Source: Parvularcula sp039033795
GTDB taxonomy: Bacteria; Pseudomonadota; Alphaproteobacteria; Caulobacterales; Parvularculaceae
Assembly (NCBI GenBank): GCA_039033795.1
Contig: JBCCBY010000002.1
Coordinates: forward strand, 1-32,966
DNA length: 32,966 bases
Reading direction: 5' to 3'
How positions within the stretch are numbered: position 1 is the stretch's first letter; every line of letters starts with the position of its first letter. Under the pieces are notes generated by a model that did no database searches, was not told the DNA's origin, and was given only the letters and a program-made list of their open reading frames with translations. The position numbers were made by a program, and so were the translations under genes. Shown piece by piece: positions 13,942-22,207 of the stretch.

Positions 13942-14649
13942 TCAGCCGGTGAGGCCGATCAGAAATTGGGTCAAATCGCCCGTGGTATGATGAATATGCT
14001 CTGCGTCTGCAAGCGCGGCACCTGGCCGCTTTTCTGGCGGCTCATTGGCGATCCAATCGGCGTCCCCGGTCACAAGGATGGTGGTCATGCCGCGCCGATG
14101 CGGCTCTTCTAAGTTGATGGCGATGTCTTCGAACATCGCTGCGGCTGATGTGTCGATGCCAAAATGGGCGCTCGACGCATCATAGTTTTCGGCACGAGGC
14201 TTTGGCACCCAGCCGCTCATTTCGACATCGAACACATCGTCGATGACATCACCAAGCCCCATTTTGCCGAGCACATTGGCCGCGTGACGGCGGCTTCCAT
14301 TGGTGTGCACGAACTTTCGACCTGGGAGCGCTTCGATTGCGGCCCGAAGCTCCGGCGCAGGATCAAGCGGAGACAGATCGATCGTGTGCACGAAATCCAT
14401 GAAAGCGTGCGGATCAACATCATGCTCCCGCATCAGCCCAGCAAGCGTTGTCCCATGCGCCGCATAGAGGCTCTTCTGCACACGTCGCGCTTCATCGCGA
14501 TCAAGCTTTAAAAGATCGCTGACATAGCTCGTCATTCGAAAATTGATCTCTTCGAAAAGATTGCATCGCGCGGGATAAAGCGTGTTGTCGAGATCAAACA
14601 CCCAGTCGCGCACATGGGCAAAGTCTTGCGCCAATCCGTTCGAGGTCAC
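13942..14649 (-). CDS. HAD-family hydrolase, pyrimidine 5'-nucleotidase type
   Basis: A 235-residue HAD phosphatase. Motif I is DLDNTLYP with Asp19 and Asp21; motif II is the Thr of VHTNGS; the lysine of KPRAENY is motif III; FEDIAINLEEP supplies the motif IV acid. The DLDNTLYP/EEI/RM/YV pattern is that of the pyrimidine 5'-nucleotidase branch (yeast Sdt1-like), which dephosphorylates nucleoside monophosphates. I use the GTG whose last two bases begin the upstream gene's stop (GTGA), giving direct translational coupling; the open frame continues further inside the DUF1036 gene without support. Neighbouring dapD is the usual partner in alphaproteobacteria. Confidence 0.9.
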   Translation of the reverse strand: MTSNGLAQDFAHVRDWVFDLDNTLYPARCNLFEEINFRMTSYVSDLLKLDRDEARRVQKSLYAAHGTTLAGLMREHDVDPHAFMDFVHTIDLSPLDPAPELRAAIEALPGRKFVHTNGSRRHAANVLGKMGLGDVIDDVFDVEMSGWVPKPRAENYDASSAHFGIDTSAAAMFEDIAINLEEPHRRGMTTILVTGDADWIANEPPEKRPGAALADAEHIHHTTGDLTQFLIGLTG

Positions 14650-15698
14650 TGGGCGACAGCGAGGTCGGGGTTGAATTGCTCTGGGGTGAACTCGAACGTC
14701 CAAGCGTTCTCACCCCCCGTATCGATGCGGCGGAAGACGGCGGTATCAAAGCCCTCTTCTTCACAGGCGATATCGCTGCGCGCATCGAACTGCACCGATG
14801 AGACGCAAAACGGCGTGTCCCCACCAGCGAGGGTCAGCTCCTGGTTTTCCGCCTGCATGATGCCAAAGACGTAATAGGGCTCCTCGCCCAGTGCCCCGCG
14901 ACGGACCTTGGCGCAGGCGCTTGTGTCTAGCCGCCACCATCCCGATGAGCGATAACCCTCTTGGTCATCTGTGGGCTGAGCGAAGGCAGCCCAGACCGGC
15001 AACATCGTCTCGTTACAGAAGAAAAAGCCAAGCTGGGCGTCGTCATCATTGGCCTCAGCAATCAACGCATCGACCAGCGCCGCGTCGATCACGGCATCGG
15101 ACCCGAGACCTCGGTCGCGGCGATATTGGCGAAGCGCGGTTTTCGTTGCGGCACCAAAAGCGCCGTCAATCGCGCCAATATCAAAGCCCAAATCATTCAG
15201 CAGCCGCTGGACGCCAGCAATTTCTGCGTCCCGGAGGGGGAAATTCCGCTCGTCGGTAAAGTCGGTGATAAAGTCCCCGCCGTCTTCCAACGTCACTTCC
15301 ACCGGATAGAAATCGCGTTGCCGTTGCGGGTCATCCGAACACACGCCCTGATCCCGCAAGGTAAAGAGGCTGTCGTTCTGCACACAGAGCGGCGTCTCGC
15401 CGGACCAGGTCCTTAAAGGCCCGCGATGGCCCGGGATCGCTTCTGCGTAAACAAAGTACCGGCCAGGATCGATGTCGTCGCTGATCACCCGTTTGCACTG
15501 ACCGGGGCGAAGCCGCCACCAACCGCGGGTCAAGAGCTCTTGCTCATCAAAAAACCCAAGCGCCGCGGACAGCGCATAGCTCGACTTGTTGCACAGGCTG
15601 TATTCGGCCGATGCCTTGGGCGCGGCCGCGACACTGACGACAACAGCAAGAAGGGCCAAGATCGAAAGGCGTGGCCAGGAAGGAAGAAAATGCGTCAA
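14646..15698 (-). CDS. Secreted protein: DUF1036, peptidoglycan-binding domain, DUF1036
   Basis: A 350-residue exported protein. Residues 1-31 form a signal peptide with probable cleavage after ASA. Two DUF1036-like repeats follow (about 33-135 and 224-326), each with a GWWRL motif and four Cys at matching spacing (36/68/105/120 and 228/262/298/312), suggesting conserved disulfides in the periplasm. Between them lies a PG_binding_1 helix bundle (about 158-198: VQRLLNDLGFDIGAIDGAFG). I place the start at a TTG just before the signal peptide; its ribosome site is weak. The frame stays open for another 160 codons but those run antisense through the next gene. Its stop overlaps the HAD start. The role of DUF1036 is not established; binding to the cell wall is inferred from the middle domain. 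Confidence 0.8.
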   Translation of the reverse strand: MTHFLPSWPRLSILALLAVVVSVAAAPKASAEYSLCNKSSYALSAALGFFDEQELLTRGWWRLRPGQCKRVISDDIDPGRYFVYAEAIPGHRGPLRTWSGETPLCVQNDSLFTLRDQGVCSDDPQRQRDFYPVEVTLEDGGDFITDFTDERNFPLRDAEIAGVQRLLNDLGFDIGAIDGAFGAATKTALRQYRRDRGLGSDAVIDAALVDALIAEANDDDAQLGFFFCNETMLPVWAAFAQPTDDQEGYRSSGWWRLDTSACAKVRRGALGEEPYYVFGIMQAENQELTLAGGDTPFCVSSVQFDARSDIACEEEGFDTAVFRRIDTGGENAWTFEFTPEQFNPDLAVAQ

Positions 15699-15836
15699 GG
15701 CAAGCCCGTTAACGTTGATCGAGGGACCCCGTCTTGTCGTCCATTCGTCCGCCGGGATCAAGCACCGTGAAGCGATCACGCACAAAGCGTCATGGGATCG
15801 GTTGGCGAACCTCGCCCGCGCGCCTAGACTTTCTCC

Positions 15837-16127
15837 ATGGTTGCCAAACTCTCCGACGAGGCCAGAAAAAAATTCTTTCACGCGCACCCGGCTTGGGCTG
15901 AGGTCGTGGGCCAGGACGCCGCTAAAACCACGTTGCAATTCAACAATTTCAAGGAGGCATGGGCATTCATGACCCAAGTGGCTCTGTTTGCTGAGCAGAC
16001 CGACCACCATCCTGAATGGTTCAACGTCTACAACCGGGTCGAGATCACCCTGACGACGCATGATGCCCATGGCCTCTCCGAACGGGATGTCGCCATGGCC
16101 GAATTCATCGACCGTTTGCGGCCCTAA
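15837..16127 (+). CDS. phhB: Pterin-4a-carbinolamine dehydratase
   Basis: A 96-residue enzyme that dehydrates 4a-hydroxytetrahydrobiopterin, regenerating the cofactor used by aromatic amino acid hydroxylases. The family signature HHPEWFNVYNRVEITLTTHD spans residues 57-76, with the catalytic His pair at its start, and the length matches the family. It stands alone between the secreted DUF1036 gene (divergent) and the pentapeptide gene. No phenylalanine hydroxylase is in the window, so its partner must be elsewhere or it may serve another pterin. Confidence 0.95.
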   Translation: MVAKLSDEARKKFFHAHPAWAEVVGQDAAKTTLQFNNFKEAWAFMTQVALFAEQTDHHPEWFNVYNRVEITLTTHDAHGLSERDVAMAEFIDRLRP

Positions 16128-16161
16128 GTCTTCCCGCAGCGGCCCAGGTGATGCATGATCA

Positions 16162-16180
16162 CCCCCGCATTCGCAGGGGG
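16162..16180 (+). promoter_or_regulatory. Hairpin that includes the ribosome site of the pentapeptide gene
   Basis: CCCCCGC-ATTC-GC-A-GGGGG folds into a GC stem of 7 pairs with one bulged A. Its right arm AGGGGG is the only Shine-Dalgarno-like sequence before the ATG at 16186 (5 bases spacing), so the stem would hide it. It could also slow transcription leaving the dehydratase gene; there is no T-run. Confidence 0.45.
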
Positions 16181-16185
16181 CGGGC

Positions 16186-18531
16186 ATGCTCGATAAATTG
16201 CAATCACTCTACACAGCGAAGGCAAGGCCGCGCACAGCCAACGACTCCGAGGGCATGGGCGAGGAGCCATGGTGGAATGAGGTCACCCTCGCCGTCGCGG
16301 CGGTGGATGAATCCTCCAAGCTGACCCGCATCCTTTTCACCTATTTCCTGACCGCCAGCCTCTACGTCGCGATTGCGGTGTTCAGCACGACGCGAGAAAC
16401 CCTGCTCGTGAACGCTGGGATCGAGCTGCCGATTATCGGCACCCACGTCCCCGTGAACGCCTTTTATGTGCTGGCGCCCGGCCTTCTTGTGGCGTTTCAT
16501 ATCAACCTGATTGTGAAGCTCTGGACTCTGAAGAAAAAAGCCGAGATTCAGGGCAACGAACTCGAAGAACGGTTTGGCGAGGAGCATGGCGAAGAGCCGG
16601 TGCGCACCTATCGCGAACTCCTCTTCCCCTATGATTTCACGATGATCGTGGCGGGGCCCCAGGGGCGGCCATTGACCCGCTCCGCCATGGGCATGGTCAT
16701 TGCCCTCACTGTTTTTATCGGTCCGCTCGCCCTGTTGATCGTGTCGATGCAGCGCTACGCCCCGGCCGGGCACAGCCTGATGACCGTTTATCATGGAGCG
16801 CTGGTCGCCTTTGATGCGGCGGCCCTGGTCCTTTTTCGTCTTGGTCTCAGACGACGGGGCATGGTCCGCGCGATGGTGTGGACCGCCTTACAAAGCGCAC
16901 TCCTCGCCAGTGTTGGCGTGTCAGCCCTCTTGATCGTGGCCCTGCGGCTGTCCCTCGAAGACAACCCAGCGCCGATTTACAAGGCCAAAGAGCGCTCCTT
17001 CGTGCAAGAAATCGAAGCGCGGTCAAAAAACCCGTCTCGGTTCACCAGGACCAGTGATGCCAGGAAACCGTCTGGTGAAGCGCATACTCGAATTAAGCGA
17101 GAACCAGAGTTCGAAAAGCGCGAAGCGCGTCTTGCAAGATGGCTCTTGCCCCTCATGGATGCTCCCGGATCGTTCTGTCTCGTTAATCCAGGTTTGGCGC
17201 CGGATATCTGCCCGGCTTTAAGACGGGGTGATCTGATTAACGACACCCTCGATCTGGTTGAGAGCCGCGAAAGGATCGTTCGTGACAACAATCTGGATCA
17301 GCGGCCTCTCAGCAAAGCACTTGATCAATTGTGTTCCGCCGCCATCGCTGGCTTGGAGGGGCGACAACTCGATCTTTCCGGTCGCTCCCTTCGACTTGTG
17401 GACCTCAATGGCGGTGTGGCTCCGTGCATTCAGTTTTCGGGAGCAGACCTGACCGGCGCCGATTTGAATGAAGCGCATATGGTGGGTGCGAACTTTTTTG
17501 GCGCCAATTTAACAGGCGCAGACGCCTATCGGGCATATCTCGCGGGCGCTTCATTTGGATCTCAGGCCAACCTGACGGACGCTGACTTCGGTTTTGCCAA
17601 CCTAAGTGGAGCATCGCCTGTTGATGTGGTGGCTCGAAACACCCAATTCTACTACACGAACCTGACCGACGCCGAATTTATCCGAGGCTTTCTGACCGGC
17701 TCGACCTTCTATGCATCAACTGCAGTGGATACGGATTTTACTGATGCTGATTTATCGTATACTGATTTTACCTATGCTGATTTGAGTTTAACAAATCTCA
17801 ACCAGTCTATTCTGCTGCACGCTAATTTTGGCGGTGCAAACCTGATCAACGCCATGATCGGGTCAGACTTCTATTTCGGAACAGATCTTGAGCGCACCAT
17901 CCTGTCGGGCAGTACCCTGGAATGGTCCCAAAACTACACCACAGGACGGCAAGAGGTCGCAATTGGGCCCGGCGAGGGAACAATGATCGTCGAGTGGGCC
18001 AATCCCAACAAGCTGCTTATCTTTGCCGACGGCGCTTGTTTTGCTCCGCTGGTCAAAGTCGATGACACCGGAGCGGTTTGCGGGACGGCCAATATCGGAG
18101 GTTACGCTGATATTAATCCAGAGATTGCCAATCGGAAGAGTTATCGAAACAAATTCTATACACGGTTCGAGGACGTCGCGATCGGGACTGAATTTGTCCC
18201 GGCCGCCCGCCTCTTCAACGATTTTGCACGTGCGGCCTGTGTTCGGTACGGATCGCAACCCATCGGGCCTGACGGCGCACCCATGGCGCTTCAATCGTGC
18301 TGGGCACCGGCATTCGCTGAGCGCATGCATTGGTACTATTGCGGGGAAATGCGCAGAGAATCCCGCGGAAGCGGACGAAGGTCCAAGTTCCGTCCACCAA
18401 GCTCTTATCAAGGCCAAAGGGTCGACTCGAACACGTGTAAGGATGTCGGCATGGGTCGCGAGGACGAGCTTGAATGGTACAAGACCATCTTAACGCAGGA
18501 CGATGGGTATGTGCCAGACGGTCTAAGATAG
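16186..18531 (+). CDS. Large membrane protein with pentapeptide repeats
   Basis: A 781-residue protein in three parts. The N-terminal 255 residues hold about five membrane helices (45-66, 86-112, 165-188, 197-220, 229-255) and the motif LPIIGTHVPVNAFYVLAPGL, which I recall from other pentapeptide-repeat membrane proteins. A charged linker follows. Residues about 393-581 are pentapeptide repeats of A(D/N)LxX type (FSGADLTGADL, ANLTGAD, DFTDADLSYTDF), predicted to form a right-handed quadrilateral helix. The last 200 residues are a separate domain with six Cys and no family I know. Codons around 17725-17830 are noticeably more AT-rich than the neighbours, coinciding with the repeats. Function unknown; membrane-linked scaffold is a guess. 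Confidence 0.88.
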   Translation: MLDKLQSLYTAKARPRTANDSEGMGEEPWWNEVTLAVAAVDESSKLTRILFTYFLTASLYVAIAVFSTTRETLLVNAGIELPIIGTHVPVNAFYVLAPGLLVAFHINLIVKLWTLKKKAEIQGNELEERFGEEHGEEPVRTYRELLFPYDFTMIVAGPQGRPLTRSAMGMVIALTVFIGPLALLIVSMQRYAPAGHSLMTVYHGALVAFDAAALVLFRLGLRRRGMVRAMVWTALQSALLASVGVSALLIVALRLSLEDNPAPIYKAKERSFVQEIEARSKNPSRFTRTSDARKPSGEAHTRIKREPEFEKREARLARWLLPLMDAPGSFCLVNPGLAPDICPALRRGDLINDTLDLVESRERIVRDNNLDQRPLSKALDQLCSAAIAGLEGRQLDLSGRSLRLVDLNGGVAPCIQFSGADLTGADLNEAHMVGANFFGANLTGADAYRAYLAGASFGSQANLTDADFGFANLSGASPVDVVARNTQFYYTNLTDAEFIRGFLTGSTFYASTAVDTDFTDADLSYTDFTYADLSLTNLNQSILLHANFGGANLINAMIGSDFYFGTDLERTILSGSTLEWSQNYTTGRQEVAIGPGEGTMIVEWANPNKLLIFADGACFAPLVKVDDTGAVCGTANIGGYADINPEIANRKSYRNKFYTRFEDVAIGTEFVPAARLFNDFARAACVRYGSQPIGPDGAPMALQSCWAPAFAERMHWYYCGEMRRESRGSGRRSKFRPPSSYQGQRVDSNTCKDVGMGREDELEWYKTILTQDDGYVPDGLR

Positions 18532-18626
18532 GCTGCTGCCCGCTAAATCCCTACGTGACTTCTTAACAGCTGCCACACCTTTCCCTGCTAGACCCGGCCC
18601 GTTGCGGGGTCGGTCTTGGGAGGGAC

Positions 18627-19328
18627 ATGAGCATGGCGTCCATCGCACTGGTCGATGACGATGAGAACATCCTGACCTCCGTGTCGATCGCGCTGGAGGC
18701 TGAGGGCTATGGCGTCACCACCTTTACGGATGGGGCATCGGCGCTTGATGGTATTTTGGGCAAACCGCATGATCTCATCCTTTCCGACATCAAAATGCCG
18801 CGCATGGACGGTGTCGAGCTGCTCCGCCGGCTGCGGCAGGACTCCACGGTCCCCTTTATCTTCCTGACCTCCAAGGATGACGAAATCGACGAGGCGCTTG
18901 GTCTGACGATGGGCGCGGATGATTACGTCCGGAAACCCTTCAGCCAGCGCCTTCTTTTGGAACGGGTGAAGGCCGTGCTGCGCCGGGCCACCACCGCGCC
19001 CAACGAAGCCCGGGACGAACAAAACCAAATCATGCGTCGCGGCAGCTTAACCCTCGATCCTCCGCAGCACGCCTGCAGCTGGAAAGGGGAGCGGGTGACC
19101 CTGACGGTGACCGAGTTCTTGATCCTCCAGGCTCTCGCCGCGCGGCCTGGTTTTGTGAAGTCGCGCGATGCCCTGATGGATGCTGCGTATGATGATCAAG
19201 TGTATGTCGATGACCGCACGATCGACAGCCATATAAAACGTATCAGGAAGAAATTCAGAGTCGTTGACGATAGTTTTGACGGTATCGAGACACTTTATGG
19301 CGTCGGTTACAAATACAATTGCGACTAA
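18627..19328 (+). CDS. chvI: Response regulator ChvI (OmpR family)
   Basis: A 233-residue DNA-binding response regulator. The receiver has the acidic pocket DDD (10-12), phospho-acceptor Asp54 (LSDIKMPRMDG), Thr81 region and Lys103 in RKPF. The C-terminal winged helix (about 135-230) ends GIETLYGVGYKYN, typical of OmpR/PhoB members. Together with the next gene it is the ChvG-ChvI (ExoS-ChvI) envelope and acid-stress system of alphaproteobacteria, which governs surface polysaccharide, motility and host-association genes where studied. GGGAGG precedes the ATG by 3-4 bases. pckA, commonly beside chvI in Rhizobiales, is not here. Confidence 0.94.
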   Translation: MSMASIALVDDDENILTSVSIALEAEGYGVTTFTDGASALDGILGKPHDLILSDIKMPRMDGVELLRRLRQDSTVPFIFLTSKDDEIDEALGLTMGADDYVRKPFSQRLLLERVKAVLRRATTAPNEARDEQNQIMRRGSLTLDPPQHACSWKGERVTLTVTEFLILQALAARPGFVKSRDALMDAAYDDQVYVDDRTIDSHIKRIRKKFRVVDDSFDGIETLYGVGYKYNCD

Positions 19329-21027
19329 CGCCCCCGGTCAGCGGCCCTCCAGGGCGCTGCGTGCCACACGGCGAGAGACCCCGCGCCAGCGTTGGCGTGG
19401 GCTCACATCGTCCTTGCCTCGACCAAAGCGGTACGGCGCAGCGCTCGTCCTTGGCAACACGGTTGGCCTGATCCTTTTGCTGCTTGGCGCCATGGGGCTT
19501 GGTGCCTATCGCGATGCGGTCGTGGACCATCAGTTTTCGCTCATTGAACGACAAGCAGATTTAGGCCGTGCCCTGATCGAACACGATAGAGTGTGCGGCG
19601 GCGCGGGCTGCTTTGAAAACCCAGGGCGCGCGCAACAAGTCCTGCTTGATGCGACGGCTGGGTTTGGCGGCCGTGTTGTGCTTTTTCAAAGTGTCGGCGG
19701 GCAACCGGCCTTGATCGCTGAAACAGGGTTGCTCAATGAAGGGCCCGCTGATGTCTTACCAATTCCCGATGCCTTGCCCATGCAAGCGTTGCCTTCGGAC
19801 AGCTCTGGCTTCTTAGGATCGCGTCTCGAGACCTGGATTTTTGATGCCCCTTTGCGCAACAAGGCAACAGCGCGCAGCCTGACCGACGATATCGCAGACA
19901 TCTTGGTCCGTGAGCAAACGGCCGTCGCCTCCTTGCGCCTCAATCAAGATCGCGAGGTCATTGCTTCGTTCAGTATACCTATTTTCGATAATGACAGTGG
20001 CGTGGTGATCGGTGCCTTGGCGGCGGAAACAAGCAAGGTTGATGTTGCGAGCCCACGCCTGCGCCAAGCGCTTTTCCCGATGGTCCTCCTGACGCTGCTA
20101 ACAGCATCGGCATCGGCCGTGCTCCTCACCGCGGCCGTCTCGCAACCGGTGCGAGAGCTGTCAGCGGCCGCCGACCGCATTGCCGCGTCGGTAGGACGGG
20201 CCGGGCAGGTACATATCCCTGACTTTGATCACCGTCCGGATGAAGTTGGTAAACTCAGCCGGTCCTTCCGTGCCATGACGGCCGCACTGGTCGAGCGAAT
20301 CGAAAACATCGACAGTTTCGCCGCCGATGTCAGTCATGAAATGAAAAACCCGCTCACCTCCCTCCGCAGCGCCGTGGAGACCCTCGATAAGTGCAAAACG
20401 GATCATCAGCGTGAGCGACTTCTTGAGGTGATCAGCAATGATGTCGAGCGGCTTGACCGTTTGATCTCTGATATCTCCAGCGCGTCGCGCCTCGATGCGT
20501 TGCTTGCCACCGAAGAACGCCGGGTGGTGAGCGCCGTTCAGCTGATCGGCGATGTGGCAAGCTCTTATAAGGCTGTCACCGATGCGGGCGGACCAATGGT
20601 CAATTTCTGGAACGACACGGATGCTGACCCGAAAATCTTTGCCACGCCCAGCGCGTTCGGCCGCGTGATCCGCAACCTCATTGACAACGCGATCAGCTTC
20701 AGCCCGAAAAATGGCGCTGTTACAGTGGCTATTGAGAAAGATGACGGACAGCGCCAGGGTTTCATTCTGGTGACTGTGACTGACGAAGGACCTGGCGTGC
20801 CCGAGGACAACCTCGAGAGTATTTTCAACCGCTTTTACACATCGCGACCTGACGGCGCGACGTTTGGATCCAATTCTGGCCTCGGCCTTGCCATCGCTCG
20901 GCAGATTGTGAAGAGCCATGGCGGCTACATCTGGTGCGATAACGTCAAGGACCCGGATCACCCCGAAACAACTGGCGCTTGTTTTTATTTGGAAATTCCG
21001 ATCCATAGCAAGGGCATCTTGGCCTAA
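19297..21027 (+). CDS. chvG: Sensor histidine kinase ChvG
   Basis: A 576-residue membrane kinase. TM1 lies at about residues 47-70 and TM2 near 260-285, with a periplasmic sensor domain of roughly 190 residues between them. HAMP follows, then the HisKA motif FAADVSHEMKNPLTSLRSAV with His347, and the ATPase domain (N box NLIDNAISFSP, G1 DEGPGVPEDN, F box FNRFY, G2 NSGLGLAIA). The SHE(L/M)KNPLTSLRSAVETL block is characteristic of ChvG. The chosen ATG overlaps chvI by 32 bases; a GTG 11 codons earlier is possible. The sensor begins with a C-x4-C pair (CGGAGC), which may form a disulfide. The stop overlaps hprK by one base. Confidence 0.93.
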   Translation: MASVTNTIATNAPGQRPSRALRATRRETPRQRWRGLTSSLPRPKRYGAALVLGNTVGLILLLLGAMGLGAYRDAVVDHQFSLIERQADLGRALIEHDRVCGGAGCFENPGRAQQVLLDATAGFGGRVVLFQSVGGQPALIAETGLLNEGPADVLPIPDALPMQALPSDSSGFLGSRLETWIFDAPLRNKATARSLTDDIADILVREQTAVASLRLNQDREVIASFSIPIFDNDSGVVIGALAAETSKVDVASPRLRQALFPMVLLTLLTASASAVLLTAAVSQPVRELSAAADRIAASVGRAGQVHIPDFDHRPDEVGKLSRSFRAMTAALVERIENIDSFAADVSHEMKNPLTSLRSAVETLDKCKTDHQRERLLEVISNDVERLDRLISDISSASRLDALLATEERRVVSAVQLIGDVASSYKAVTDAGGPMVNFWNDTDADPKIFATPSAFGRVIRNLIDNAISFSPKNGAVTVAIEKDDGQRQGFILVTVTDEGPGVPEDNLESIFNRFYTSRPDGATFGSNSGLGLAIARQIVKSHGGYIWCDNVKDPDHPETTGACFYLEIPIHSKGILA

Positions 21028-21488
21028 TGCCGCTGCACGGCACGGCGATTGGCGTGGCGTTGGATCTAGAGGGGCCTTTGCGCGGCGTTCTGCTTGTGGG
21101 CCCGCCGGGAAGCGGAAAGTCGCGCCTCGCCGCCGAATTGATCGCGCATTGCCCCCACCAACGCACGGGCCTCATCGCCGACGATTTGATCCAGTTCGAC
21201 AGCTGCGGCTGGGCCATTGTGCCCGAGGCAGGCCCCCTTCTTCATCTTCGCGGGGTGGGCATTGCAAAAGTGCGCGCCGCACCACCCATGGCCATCGATT
21301 TCATTGTCACCCTGGGACCAAACGACAATGACGCTTGCATCAAAACGGAAGAGGCGCTCACGGGTGCACAGACGGTCCCGGTGGAACCCGATGGCGCGAA
21401 CGCAGCTGCGCTGCGGTTGGCGCTGAGATCTCTTGCATCCGGGCAGTCTCTGTGGTGCGGTTTTGAGCCCGGACCAAACACACACTGA
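21027..21488 (+). CDS. hprK: Short HPr kinase/phosphorylase
   Basis: A 153-residue P-loop kinase that phosphorylates and dephosphorylates HPr on a serine. Walker A is GPPGSGKS (25-32), and LHLRGVGIAKV corresponds to the HprK signature. It has only the catalytic domain; the N-terminal half of Gram-positive HprK is missing, as is usual in alphaproteobacteria. Start and preceding stop overlap (TAATG), so it is translated together with chvG. The EIIA gene begins 8 bases downstream, which places its substrate HPr in the same operon. Confidence 0.93.
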   Translation: MPLHGTAIGVALDLEGPLRGVLLVGPPGSGKSRLAAELIAHCPHQRTGLIADDLIQFDSCGWAIVPEAGPLLHLRGVGIAKVRAAPPMAIDFIVTLGPNDNDACIKTEEALTGAQTVPVEPDGANAAALRLALRSLASGQSLWCGFEPGPNTH

Positions 21489-21496
21489 GGATCACC

Positions 21497-21916
21497 ATGA
21501 TTGGGATTGTTGTCGTCACCCACGGCAATCTGGCTAAGGAGCTTCTCCTTGCCGCGCTGCATGTTGTGGGGCCCCAGCAAGGGCTGCGGTCGGTCTGTAT
21601 TGGCGCAGATGATGACATGGAAAAACGCCGGCGCGACATCGTTCGGGCCGCAACCGAAGCTGGGGGCGAGCACGGCGCCATCATCCTCACCGACATGTTT
21701 GGCGGAACGCCATCCAATCTTGCCATTGCGGTGATGGAAGAAGCCAAAAGCGAAGTCATCGCAGGCGTCAATCTTCCCATGCTGATCAAACTCGCGCCGC
21801 AAGCTTACCGGGAAAAAACGCCCATGGCCGATGCCGTCAAGGATGCCCATGAGGCGGGACGGAAATACATCAACGTGGCATCTTGGGTCCTCAAAGGTGA
21901 AGAGGCAGGCGCGTGA
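21497..21916 (+). CDS. PTS system mannose-type EIIA component
   Basis: A 139-residue phosphocarrier. His9 in VVVTHG is the phosphorylation site expected from mannose-family EIIA, and DMFGGTPSN (about 66-74) is the conserved loop shielding it. No EIIB, EIIC or EIID gene is nearby, so this is the regulatory, sugar-transport-free branch found in alphaproteobacteria, where the protein signals carbon/nitrogen status. GAGG lies 6 bases before the ATG. Its stop overlaps the HPr start as GTGA. The EI enzyme (PtsP type) needed to feed it is not in the window. Confidence 0.94.
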   Translation: MIGIVVVTHGNLAKELLLAALHVVGPQQGLRSVCIGADDDMEKRRRDIVRAATEAGGEHGAIILTDMFGGTPSNLAIAVMEEAKSEVIAGVNLPMLIKLAPQAYREKTPMADAVKDAHEAGRKYINVASWVLKGEEAGA

Positions 21917-22200
21917 GCCCCGTCGCGGAAGCATCGGTCACGATCGTCAATGTCCGAGGCTTGCACGCGCGCGCCGCCTCTAAGATCTGCGAAGAAGCAG
22001 CAAAATTCAGTGCCAAGATGACCGTCAGCAAGGACGGCACAAGCGTCGGTGCCCGCTCGCTCATGGCGCTTCTCATGCTCGGCGCAGGAAAGGGCTCAAG
22101 CGTTCAGCTCAAGGCTGAAGGGGACGACGCCGACGCCGCGCTTAACGCGCTTAGAACGCTCATCGAAGCGGGTTTCTACGAAGACGATCCAGCGTCATGA
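21913..22200 (+). CDS. ptsH: Phosphocarrier protein HPr
   Basis: A 95-residue HPr. GLHARAA carries His18, phosphorylated by EI; Ser49 in GARSLMALLML is the regulatory serine modified by HprK, and both sites are intact. The GTG start is embedded in the EIIA stop. It ends the chvI-chvG-hprK-EIIA-HPr operon and converges with truB, 7 bases between stops. Its cell role is likely signalling rather than sugar uptake. The family may be called NPr/PtsO in some annotations. Confidence 0.95.
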   Translation: MSPVAEASVTIVNVRGLHARAASKICEEAAKFSAKMTVSKDGTSVGARSLMALLMLGAGKGSSVQLKAEGDDADAALNALRTLIEAGFYEDDPAS

Positions 22201-22207
22201 GGGGCGA

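Noticed and set aside
15699..16187. 160-codon N-terminal extension of the DUF1036 protein
   Set aside because: It is antisense through the pterin dehydratase gene and would bury an obvious signal peptide in the middle of the protein.
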